Below are positions 33,478-41,969 of a DNA stretch of 64,000 bases, in pieces (position 1 is the first letter of the stretch; every line of letters starts with the position of its first letter). The DNA lies in assembly GCA_037446115.1 (NCBI GenBank), contig JBBIJF010000012.1, positions 57,978 to 121,977 on the forward strand, given 5' to 3'. The position numbers and the translations under genes were made by a program. The notes under the pieces were generated by a model, which saw nothing but the letters and a program-made list of their open reading frames with translations, had not been told where the DNA came from and searched no databases. Source of the DNA: JANWXD01 sp037446115 (lineage in GTDB: Bacteria; Acidobacteriota; Terriglobia; Bryobacterales; Bryobacteraceae).

Positions 33478-33765
33478 GTGAACCAGCCGGATCCCAACAC
33501 GCTGCTGTTCCAGTTCCGCCGCCTGATGGACGAGTTGATTTCCGGGAACCTGCACCGCAATACATTCCAGTCGTGGGAGATTCACCTGTTGCTGGATATC
33601 GAAAGCTGCCGCCTGCGTCCGGCCGTCCGCGAGCGTGTCCTGCGGCGCTATCAGAAAGCCATGGAGGCCCGCATCCGCAAAAGCGGCGCGATGCCGGTGA
33701 AACTTTCCGAGTTCCTCAAGCGCCAATACCGGAAGCGCCGCGCCGAAGGAACGCTCTCCGAATAG
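33478..33765 (+). CDS. Small uncharacterised protein
   Basis: The 95-residue product from GTG 33478 (GGAG ten bases upstream) is helical and charged: LLFQFRRLMDELISGNLHRN, then FQSWEIHLLLDIESCRLRP, RERVLRRYQKAMEARIRK and LKRQYRKRRAEG. The C-terminus is strongly basic, so RNA or membrane-surface binding is possible. I do not recognise the family; similar small proteins occur as unannotated genes in Acidobacteriota. An upstream in-frame ATG (33391) overlaps the hydrolase gene and gives an unconvincing leader. It lies between the hydrolase and yggX on the plus strand. Confidence 0.6.
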   Translation: MNQPDPNTLLFQFRRLMDELISGNLHRNTFQSWEIHLLLDIESCRLRPAVRERVLRRYQKAMEARIRKSGAMPVKLSEFLKRQYRKRRAEGTLSE

Positions 33766-33827
33766 CTGCCGGCCGCCGCGAGGTGCGCTATCCTGAAAAA
33801 CGAGAATCCAAGAGAGGAGTGACAGCC

Positions 33828-34154
33828 ATGGGATGCGCAGGTGTGCCGCCGCAGCCGGAGCCGCCCCGACCGGGCGCGCGCAAGGTATTTTGCGTCAAGT
33901 TCCAGCGAGAAATGGAGGGGCTGGACGAGCCGCCCTTCGACAACCACCCCCTGGGGCAACGCATCTACGAAAACGTCTCCAAGGAGGCCTGGCGAATCTG
34001 GCTCGAGCACATGAAGATGATCATGAACGAGTACCGGCTCAACCTCGGTACGCGCGAAGCCCAGGAGTTCCTCCTCAAGCAGATGGAAGAGTACTTCTTC
34101 GGAGAGGGCGCCGCGTTTCCTCCCAACTACGTCCCGCCCCGAGCTAAGCTCTGA
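33828..34154 (+). CDS. yggX: YggX-family Fe(II)-trafficking / oxidative-damage protein
   Basis: The 108-residue protein matches YggX: the conserved Cys segment VFCVKFQREMEGLDEPPF, LGQRIYENVSKEAWRIWLEH and a C-terminal LLKQMEEYFFGEG that aligns with the family end. It has an extra 18-residue Pro-rich N-terminus and an extra 13-residue C-terminus. YggX protects iron-sulfur proteins and DNA from oxidative damage and binds iron weakly. A GAGAGGAG site precedes the ATG. The 3' end overlaps the converging ATP-grasp gene by 11 bases. Confidence 0.9.
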   Translation: MGCAGVPPQPEPPRPGARKVFCVKFQREMEGLDEPPFDNHPLGQRIYENVSKEAWRIWLEHMKMIMNEYRLNLGTREAQEFLLKQMEEYFFGEGAAFPPNYVPPRAKL

Positions 34155-35394
34155 GCACGGCAAGAGTGGCCGCAATTCGGAAGCGCAACTTTGCGTGCGC
34201 CGCACGAAGGGCATGTTCCACTTCCAGCGGGGACGCTCCACGCGCAAACAGGAAGCCCAGATAGCTGGAGCCTTCCGGCAGGGGCAGCAGGCGCTGGCCC
34301 GCCACTGCGGTCAGGACCACATCCTCGATCCCCGCTACGCTCCGGGCATCCTCGACTCCCTCGACGCCCTCGTAGATGCCGGCTCGCGGAACCGGGATCA
34401 TCAGCACGCCGCTCGCCCCCGGCGCAAGACGCACCTCAGAGACGTCTTCGCCACAAGCGTGCCGCAACACCACCTCCTCGAGCGCCCGGCCGCCCTCAAA
34501 CCGCAGTGCCCGGGCGCACAGGCCGCCGATCGGCCGGGCAGCCACCTCGAGCATCCACACCCCCTCTTCATTGACACGCATTTCGGCATGTACGGGGCTG
34601 TGGCGCAGCCCGAGGGCGCGCACCGCCTCCTGAGTTGCCTCAACGATCGCCTGCCGCACCGCCGGCGGCTCCCGCGACGGGGTCACGTAGATCGTCTCTT
34701 CGAAGTACGGTCCTTCGAGCGGATCCGGTTTGTCAAACAGTGCCAGCGGCTGGAGCTTGCCTTCCGTCACGAGACCCTCGAGCGCAAACTCCCGGCCCGG
34801 GATGTAGCGTTCCACCTGGATGTAGCGGTGCATCGGCTCGCGCAGGAGCCTGATTTCAGGGCTTTCCAGGATCGCCCGGATCCGCCGGAACGCGGCCGTA
34901 AACTCGTCGGGGGTGTCGGCGCGGATCACACCCTGACTGCCGGACAGGCCGCGCGGTTTGAGCACGCAGGGATAGAAGGCCTGGCGGGCGCAGGCTTCCG
35001 GTGCTTGCTCTGCGCGCACGACAAAGTATTCGGGTAGCTTTAGCCCGGCGGCGCGGAACCGCTCCCGCATCCGGTGCTTGTCGCGGCAGGCGGCGACCGC
35101 CCCCGGCGGCCCGTACGGCAGGCCCAACCGCTCCGCCGCCAAGGCAGCCAGGTACACAGGGCGGTCTCCGGCCGCGGCCACGCCGTCGAAGGGACCCGCT
35201 TCCACAATGGCGGACAGCGACTCCTCGGGACGATCGAAGCGCACCGGGATCGCCTGATCGCCCCAGGGGTCCTCCAGCTGGTGGCACCGGTCCGTTGCCG
35301 GCACAACCTCCATCCCCAGCCGGCGGGCCGCCTCCTCAAAGGCCCGTAACTGGTAGCCTGTGGTCGCAGCCAGAAGCAGGACCCGTTTTCGCAT
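34144..35394 (-). CDS. ATP-grasp ligase (carnosine-synthase/L-amino-acid-ligase type), partner of the radical SAM selenoprotein
   Basis: The 416-residue cytosolic protein has the three ATP-grasp parts: a Rossmann-like N-domain (VLLLAATTGYQLRAFEEAARRLG), the ATP-binding centre with YPCVLKPRGLSGSQGV (glycine-rich loop and its Lys), and the C-terminal domain with HAEMRV and MLEVAARPIGGL, where Glu and Arg coordinate Mg-ATP. A last subdomain of about 90 residues resembles that of amino-acid ligases. Such enzymes form amide or thioester bonds through acyl phosphates. The ATG at 35394 lies only six bases after the second TGA of the selenoprotein gene, so the two are co-translated. The substrate is unknown. 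Confidence 0.88.
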   Translation of the reverse strand: MRKRVLLLAATTGYQLRAFEEAARRLGMEVVPATDRCHQLEDPWGDQAIPVRFDRPEESLSAIVEAGPFDGVAAAGDRPVYLAALAAERLGLPYGPPGAVAACRDKHRMRERFRAAGLKLPEYFVVRAEQAPEACARQAFYPCVLKPRGLSGSQGVIRADTPDEFTAAFRRIRAILESPEIRLLREPMHRYIQVERYIPGREFALEGLVTEGKLQPLALFDKPDPLEGPYFEETIYVTPSREPPAVRQAIVEATQEAVRALGLRHSPVHAEMRVNEEGVWMLEVAARPIGGLCARALRFEGGRALEEVVLRHACGEDVSEVRLAPGASGVLMIPVPRAGIYEGVEGVEDARSVAGIEDVVLTAVAGQRLLPLPEGSSYLGFLFARGASPLEVEHALRAAHAKLRFRIAATLAVLRA

Positions 35395-35400
35395 TCGCCT

Positions 35401-36777
35401 TCAGATGAGAGCCAACTGCTCTTCGTTGGGCTCTGCTCAACAGTACCAGGGTTCGGTCAGATACGGCACCGCCGCCCGAGCGACCAGATCGAAGTTCTCC
35501 GGCAACGGCTCGTCGCAGGTCTCGCGCCAGATTGCCGCGAAGGTCTCCCGCCGCGAGGCGCGCCGGCGTTCTTGCTGCGCGACCAGCGAGAGCAGGCGGC
35601 GGTTCAATTCATCCAGAGCGCTGTCGGCATGGCGCCAGGGATAACTCAGCGTTGAGTCGTCGAACGGCCCGACAATCCGGCGAACCTCTTCGAGCTCGAG
35701 CAGCCGCGAGCCTTGCGGAATCAGCAAACGCAGCGCCAACTGAATGGGCGCCACCGCGTCCACCAGGTCCAACTCGAGCAGCAGGCGCAGCAAATGCCGA
35801 TAGCCGTCCCGGGTGGTCCACGGCGTGAACGGCACAAAGGTCGGGGCCAGAGTCAAGCCGAGCCGCCGGAATTCCTCCGCCACCACTAGAAAATCCTCAC
35901 GCGTGTGTCCCTTGTCGAGCTTGCGCAGCACCTCGTCTTCGACCGACTCAACAGCAGTGGTCACAAACAGGCAGCCCGTCTGCTTCAGAACCGGCAACAG
36001 GTCCCGGCGCCGCCGCAGGTGCTCCACTTTGATGGTGACGTCATAGGTGAGCGCGGGAAACTCCCGGTGCAGGGCCTCGACCACACGGACGGCATGGGAG
36101 GGGCCGTTGAAAAAATCCGGATCGCCGAACGTGACGTGCTCGGCGCCCGCGGCCACCTGCCGGCGAATGTCTTCGAGCACCACCTCCGGCGGCACGACCC
36201 GGAACGCACCGCCGTAAACCGGAACCACCGGGCAGTGGCGGCACAAATGCTTGCAACCCCGGCTGGCCTCCGTGTATCCCACCCGCCGCCGCATGCCGTT
36301 CACGCACAGCGCCGCGTACCGCTCAAGCGGCGGCAGGCCGGAACGGTCGGGCACCCGGAAGCCCAGGCGCTCGACGGAGACCACGCAGCCGCCGTCTTCA
36401 CGATCTTCTCCGGATGCCAGTGCGCGGACATAACGGGCGAGTTCGCCCTCGAACTCGCCGCCAAAAACTGACTCCACTCCAAGCTGCCGCAGCCAGCCGG
36501 CGTTCATCACTGCGTACAAGCCGTAGGCGAGCAGATGCGCGCGGCTGTTCACACTCCGCACCGCGCGGATTGCCTTGGCCGCCAGGCGCGTGGCGGTGTG
36601 CATCGGCAGAAAGAACGCAACCACGTCAGCGCTGGCGGCGTCTCCGAGCGGAAAAGGGTCCACGGCCAGATCGGCACAGCGGACCTCATGACCTTCCGCA
36701 CGGAGCCAGGCCGCAGGCGAAGCAAGGCCGAACGGCTGCCGTCCGAGATCGTAGGTCGAGATCAGCAGGATGCGCAC
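35401..36777 (-). CDS. Radical SAM selenoprotein with C-terminal C-U-A-E-P tail (UGA at 35437-35439 read as selenocysteine)
   Basis: A normal reading ends at TGA 35437-35439 after 446 residues (...TEPWYC). Reading through it gives U-A-E-P-N-E-E-Q-L-A-L-I and a second TGA at 35401-35403: 458 residues with Sec at 447 in a Cys446-Sec447 pair. This matches the tail that names the CUAEP/CCAEP-tail radical SAM proteins, in which U or C occurs. The N-terminal 130 residues form a B12-binding-like Rossmann region without the D-x-H-x-x-G motif. Cys175, Cys179 and Cys182 (CKHLCRHC) bind the 4Fe-4S/SAM cluster. The start is GTG 36777. The ATP-grasp gene begins six bases after the second TGA. Selenium machinery (selA, selB, selC, selD) is not in the window, so the assignment predicts that it exists elsewhere. 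Confidence 0.85.
35409..35439 (-). promoter_or_regulatory. Candidate bacterial SECIS hairpin 3' of the in-frame UGA
   Basis: On the mRNA the UGA (35439-35437) is followed by GCA and then the stem GAGCC(C)AAC paired to GUUGGCUC: 8 bp with one bulged C and an eight-base loop GAAGAGCA. The 5' arm is 35433-35425 and the 3' arm 35416-35409. Bacterial SECIS elements sit right after the UGA inside the coding region, with a bulge and apical loop read by SelB. The position fits; the loop differs from the E. coli fdhF loop. All of it is within translated sequence, so codons and hairpin are constrained together. Confidence 0.6.
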
Positions 36778-36844
36778 TCGTCGCTACCATTATTGCGTCT
36801 GCATCGCGTCTGCGGGCCGCTGGTAGCATCGAAGAGACGGCGCA

Positions 36845-37411
36845 ATGAGGATGCAAGGCCCGAAACCGGAAACCGAGGTCAAGGTTCGCGTCGCCAGTGC
36901 GGCTCAAGCCAGGCGACTGTTAAAGCGGGCGGGCTTTCGCCGTCTAAGCTCCAGAACGTTCGAATCGAACACCATCTTCGATACCCCCTCCCGTGATTTG
37001 AAGAAGCGGGACGCGCTGCTGCGCTTGCGACAGCTCGGCTCGAAGTCCGTTCTCACCTTCAAGGGTCCCGCAACGGGAGGAAAACACAAAACTCGAACCG
37101 AAGCCGAAATTGAAGTTTCTGACACCCCCACCACGGCGTGGATCCTCACAGAGCTTGGGTTTCGTCCCGTTTTCCGCTATGAGAAGTACCGGACCGTCTA
37201 TTCCCGCACAGGAGGGGGTGGATTTGTTTTTCTCGATGAAACCCCGATTGGATGCTTTCTGGAGCTGGAGGGATCCCCGGGCTGGATCGAGCAGGTTGCG
37301 ACTGCTCTCGGCCGTAGAATATCAGATTATTTAACAGATACTTATCCGGGTCTTTATCAGAAGTACCGCAGGACTCACCGGCAAGCTCCTGTGGATATGG
37401 TTTTTGGTTGA
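36845..37411 (+). CDS. CYTH-domain protein (CyaB/thiamine-triphosphatase-like)
   Basis: The 188-residue protein has the CYTH signature E-T-E-V-K at the N-terminus (E-x-E-x-K), followed by alternating charged strands of the triphosphate tunnel (DALLRLRQLGSKSVLTFKGPA, RTEAEIEV) and late YEKYRTVY and FLELEGSPGWIEQVA. CYTH proteins bind and hydrolyse triphosphates or, as class IV cyclases, make cAMP. Substrate cannot be read from sequence. It starts 67 bases from the divergent radical SAM gene. Bases 37412-37625 after it hold nothing I recognise. Confidence 0.88.
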   Translation: MRMQGPKPETEVKVRVASAAQARRLLKRAGFRRLSSRTFESNTIFDTPSRDLKKRDALLRLRQLGSKSVLTFKGPATGGKHKTRTEAEIEVSDTPTTAWILTELGFRPVFRYEKYRTVYSRTGGGGFVFLDETPIGCFLELEGSPGWIEQVATALGRRISDYLTDTYPGLYQKYRRTHRQAPVDMVFG

Positions 37412-37625
37412 TGGATACCCTCAGTAGCGGGTAGATACGTGCCCCCACAAACGACTCATGAAGCGGAAGAAAATTCCCCTAATTTGCGCCGGAGCCGGTT
37501 TGAACCTGTTGCCTTTTACCTCAAATGCTGGTATTCTGCGGACATGGTACCGGATGAGCTTTCTAGTACGTTCCGCGTCCGGTGCCTGCGTTTGCGGGTA
37601 GACAACGCCGGGAGTTGCGTCTGAG

Positions 37626-38072
37626 ATGCTGGTGAACGTGGCCATCATTGTTTGTTCTCTGGTCTTGCTCGTGTACTGGTTCCGATACACGTGTCTCCTG
37701 ATTTTGAACACCAAGTCCGCCACGAACCCGGGCCCCCAGTTCCCCTTGCCGCGCAGCGTCAGCGTGGATCGAGCTGCTGATGTGGCCGCCAGGTCTCACG
37801 CCGTCGGGAACCTCAGCGAGCTTCTGGCCCGGGACTACCGCCTGCTGACCTACCTGCTGCGGCACACAGCCGGTCTGGAGGTCGGCGGCCTCACCCTGGA
37901 GCAGCGCCTGTTGATGGTGGATTTCCGCCTGATGCAGTTCTGCTACGGCGTTGCGCGCCTGCTCTTTCCCCAGCAGGCTGGCGCCGCCCTCAAGGAGATG
38001 TCCGAGATTGTCACCTATCTCGGAAACGCCGTCGCGGAACGCACCGCGCAAGCCGAGCGTTCCCTGCCCTGA
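37626..38072 (+). CDS. Small protein with N-terminal membrane helix, unknown function
   Basis: The 148-residue protein begins with a strong hydrophobic segment (VNVAIIVCSLVLLVYWFRYT, about residues 3-30). The rest is soluble and helical, with RDYRLLTYLLRHTAGLEVGG and LEQRLLMVDFRLMQFCYGVARLL. It has no motif I recognise. GGGAG precedes the ATG by about 11 bases. It lies 87 bases upstream of the moxR-like gene on the same strand and may be co-expressed, but a TACAAT box in the gap suggests a separate promoter for moxR. Confidence 0.65.
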   Translation: MLVNVAIIVCSLVLLVYWFRYTCLLILNTKSATNPGPQFPLPRSVSVDRAADVAARSHAVGNLSELLARDYRLLTYLLRHTAGLEVGGLTLEQRLLMVDFRLMQFCYGVARLLFPQQAGAALKEMSEIVTYLGNAVAERTAQAERSLP

Positions 38073-38144
38073 CCTTTTCGGCGCCGCTGCCGTACCTTCC
38101 CGCCCCGCTCCTCCCAACACCCCACCAAGTACTGACTGAGTGTC

Positions 38145-38150
38145 TACAAT
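38145..38150 (+). promoter_or_regulatory. Putative -10 box of a leaderless promoter for the moxR-like gene
   Basis: TACAAT ends nine bases before the GTG start at 38160, with no ribosome-binding site between. The -35 is not clear. It would be the head promoter of the four-gene MoxR cluster. Confidence 0.4.
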
Positions 38151-38159
38151 GGTAGCGTC

Positions 38160-39149
<990 letters not shown>

Positions 39150-39163
39150 GCCTGTAGACAATC

Positions 39164-40048
39164 ATGAACAGATCGCCGCTGGTAGACCGGAAGTTCCTGG
39201 AACGGCTGGAGACGCTGACGCTCCGCTGGCAGAAATCCTTCCCCGGCCTGGTGGGTGGACACAATCCGTCTCGCTTCGCCGGCCCGGGTCTTGAGTTCTT
39301 TGACCACCGCCACTTTCACGAGGGCGACGACCTCCGGGCCGTCAACTGGCGGGCCTATCTGCGTCTGGAGAAGCTGTTCCTCAAGATCTTCCATGTCGAG
39401 CCGCGCATCCCGGTGCGCCTGCTGGTGGACGTAAGCCGCTCGATGGCCGCGCCGGACCGCCAGAAATTCGATTACGCGCGCCGGCTCGGCGCCGCACTCT
39501 GCTATGTGGGGCTGGTCCGGCTCGAGACCATGGTCTTGCAGCCCTTCAGCGATCGCCTGTGGGACAGCCTGACCTGCGGCGGAGGGCGCCATCGCTTCGG
39601 ACCCGCGGCCGAGTTTCTGGCCGATCTGGAACCGGAAGGTTCCACGAGTTTTCTCAACACCGCCCGCGAGTTCCTGTCCCGTTACCCGCAGCGCGGATTG
39701 CTCGTCATCATCTCCGACTTCCTGGACGACAGCGGATGCACAAGGCCCCTTCAGTACATCGCCGACTTCGGTCACGAGCTGCTGCTCGTGCACGTCTGGG
39801 CCGAGCAGGACCGCACGCCGCCCTGGGAGGGCGAGCTGGAACTGGTCGAAAGCGAAAGCGGGACCCGCATGGTGTTGGACTTCGATGCCGGCGCGCGCCA
39901 GGCCTACACTCGCGCCTTCGACGCTTACGCTGAAGAGCTCCGCACGCTGGCGGCGCGCAACCAGGGCCGCTACATCGGCATCCCCACCTCCGTGCCGCTC
40001 GAAGAGGCGGTTTTCGGGCCGCTGACGCGCGCCTGGGGCCTGAGCTAA
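39164..40048 (+). CDS. DUF58-domain protein
   Basis: The 294-residue protein contains the DUF58 signature (FDHRHFHEGDDLRAVNWRAYLR, residues about 45-66) followed by a von Willebrand-A-like fold starting RLLVDVSRSMAAPDRQK, with the D-x-S-x-S MIDAS pattern. It is soluble and probably bound to membrane partners. It works with the MoxR ATPase and the two downstream membrane proteins. Spacing is 14 bases to moxR and 13 bases to the next gene. Confidence 0.93.
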   Translation: MNRSPLVDRKFLERLETLTLRWQKSFPGLVGGHNPSRFAGPGLEFFDHRHFHEGDDLRAVNWRAYLRLEKLFLKIFHVEPRIPVRLLVDVSRSMAAPDRQKFDYARRLGAALCYVGLVRLETMVLQPFSDRLWDSLTCGGGRHRFGPAAEFLADLEPEGSTSFLNTAREFLSRYPQRGLLVIISDFLDDSGCTRPLQYIADFGHELLLVHVWAEQDRTPPWEGELELVESESGTRMVLDFDAGARQAYTRAFDAYAEELRTLAARNQGRYIGIPTSVPLEEAVFGPLTRAWGLS

Positions 40049-40061
40049 AGAGGGCGAAGCG

Positions 40062-41969
40062 GTGTTTTTTCTCAACCTGAGCGTGGGCGAGTTCCTGGCG
40101 CTGTTCGGCGCCGTCTCGGGCCTGCTTGTGGCGCTGTATCTGCTTGACCGCTCGCGGCAGCGGGTGACCGTGGCCACACTGCGCTTTTGGCAGCCCGCCG
40201 CTGTCCCCACTGAAAGGCCGCGGCGGCGGCGCCACATACGGCAGCCGTTGTCCCTGTTGCTCCAACTGGCCTCGATGGCGCTCCTGCTGCTGGCCGTCGC
40301 CCAGCTCCGCATCGGCGCCCCAACCCACGGCCCTCGCGACCATGTCCTGCTCCTGGATACCTCGGCCTGGATGGCCGCGCGGACACCGGCCGGGCGCTTC
40401 CTGGACCAAGCACAGCAGAGCGCACTCGCATGGCTTCGTTCGCTGCCGGCCGCCGACCGCGTCACGGTGGTCGAAGCGGCTTCGGTTGCCACGCCGGTGA
40501 CACCGTTCGAAACGGACCGCAAAGTTCTCGAGCAGGCCATCCGCGCCTCCGAGCCGGGATGGACGGCGCTGGACCTCGCGCACAGCCTTGCCTTCGCCCG
40601 ACGGCTGCTTGCGCTGTACAGCAGGAATCCTGGTGAGATCGTCTTCGCCGGAGCGGCACGGATCTCCGGAGAGCCTCCTGCGCCTTCGGCCCTGCCCTCC
40701 AACTTGCGCCTGCTCCCGGTTCGTTCCACGGTCTCCAATTGTGGGTTGCGGCGCATCGCCGTGCGCCGCCGTACGGGAGCGGCTCCCGTCTGGGAGGTTC
40801 TGGTCTCGGTTCGAAACGACGGTCCGCGAGGGGCGCGCACCTCTCTTGGCGTTAGCTTTGCCGGCCGCCCGATCGGAAGCCGTCGCCTGAGTCTGGCGCC
40901 GGGAGAAGAGAGCGAAGCCGTCTTCGAGCTTCGGACACGGGCGGGCGGGTGGCTCGAAGCGCGGCTGCTGCCCGGCGACGGGTTCAGTCTGGACGACCGC
41001 GCGCTGGTGGAGCTTCCCGGCTCCAGTCCGGTTCACGTAATGGTCTGCTCCGACCGGCCGGCGTGGCTCCGCCCGGTCCTCGCCGCCAATCCAAACGTCG
41101 AAGCCGAATTCGTGGAAGCCCGGCGGTGCACGCCGGCGAGCAACGCCGGCCTCGTCATCCTGGACGGGGTGGCCCCGGCCGCGCCGTTAACCACCGCCTC
41201 GATCTGGATCAACCCGGATGCCCGTACCTCACCGCTTCCGGTCCGGCAGTCCGTGCCGGCAGCAGACTTGCGCTGGCGCCGGGATCAGCCTCTGACGGAA
41301 GGGTTGCGGGCGCAGGATTTCACGGCGGCAACCACGAGCGTGTTCCAGGCCGGCCCGGGCGATCGGGTAATCGCCGAAGCCGCCGCCGGTCCGGTCGTCG
41401 TCGCACAGCCCGGCCCGCCGCCGCGCGTCCTGCTGGGTTTCGATCCTGCCGCAAACCGCCTTCGCTTCGAATTGGCGACCCCGTTGTTGTTTGCCAATCT
41501 GTTTCGCTGGCTCGCGCCGCGCTCTTTCGATCAGCTCGCACTTTCGGTGGGAAGCCCGGGACTGCTGGCGCTCCGCCTGGATGCGTCTGCTGCCCCGGAC
41601 GCACTCCGGGTCAACGCCGAGGACGGCACGGCGTTGCCGTTTACGCTGCACGAGGGCGAACTTCGTGTCTTTGTCGGGTCGCCCGCCCAGATACGCATTG
41701 AGGCGGGCGGGCGAACACTGCTCTCCTCCCTCACGCTGCCGGAAACCGGTGAGCGCCTCTGGCAGCCGCCGGAGGGCTTACGCCGTGGCGTCCCCCCGCC
41801 GCGGCCCGAGAACTACGGCAGGGATCTCTGGAAGATCCTGGCCGTGCTCGCCGGTGCCGGGCTCCTGCTGGAATGGATCTGGTTCGGGCGCAGCCGGGCG
41901 CATCGCCGCCCTGCCGCCGCTCCTGTACCGGCCGCGCGCCTGCGCGATTTATTGCGGAAAGTGTCATGA
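40062..41969 (+). CDS. BatA-like membrane protein with a degenerate von Willebrand-A MIDAS
   Basis: The 635-residue protein starts at GTG 40062. Two N-terminal membrane helices (about 6-26 and 62-82) flank a basic loop, as in the aerotolerance/BatA N-terminal region. The following A-like domain begins VLLLDTSAWMA, where the MIDAS D-x-S-x-S is changed to D-x-S-x-W, so it probably cannot bind the metal normally. A C-terminal membrane helix (about 598-617) precedes a basic tail. The middle is Arg/Ala-rich. The stop overlaps the next gene as ATGA. It probably serves as a structural partner of the 41966 gene product. Confidence 0.8.
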   Translation: MFFLNLSVGEFLALFGAVSGLLVALYLLDRSRQRVTVATLRFWQPAAVPTERPRRRRHIRQPLSLLLQLASMALLLLAVAQLRIGAPTHGPRDHVLLLDTSAWMAARTPAGRFLDQAQQSALAWLRSLPAADRVTVVEAASVATPVTPFETDRKVLEQAIRASEPGWTALDLAHSLAFARRLLALYSRNPGEIVFAGAARISGEPPAPSALPSNLRLLPVRSTVSNCGLRRIAVRRRTGAAPVWEVLVSVRNDGPRGARTSLGVSFAGRPIGSRRLSLAPGEESEAVFELRTRAGGWLEARLLPGDGFSLDDRALVELPGSSPVHVMVCSDRPAWLRPVLAANPNVEAEFVEARRCTPASNAGLVILDGVAPAAPLTTASIWINPDARTSPLPVRQSVPAADLRWRRDQPLTEGLRAQDFTAATTSVFQAGPGDRVIAEAAAGPVVVAQPGPPPRVLLGFDPAANRLRFELATPLLFANLFRWLAPRSFDQLALSVGSPGLLALRLDASAAPDALRVNAEDGTALPFTLHEGELRVFVGSPAQIRIEAGGRTLLSSLTLPETGERLWQPPEGLRRGVPPPRPENYGRDLWKILAVLAGAGLLLEWIWFGRSRAHRRPAAAPVPAARLRDLLRKVS

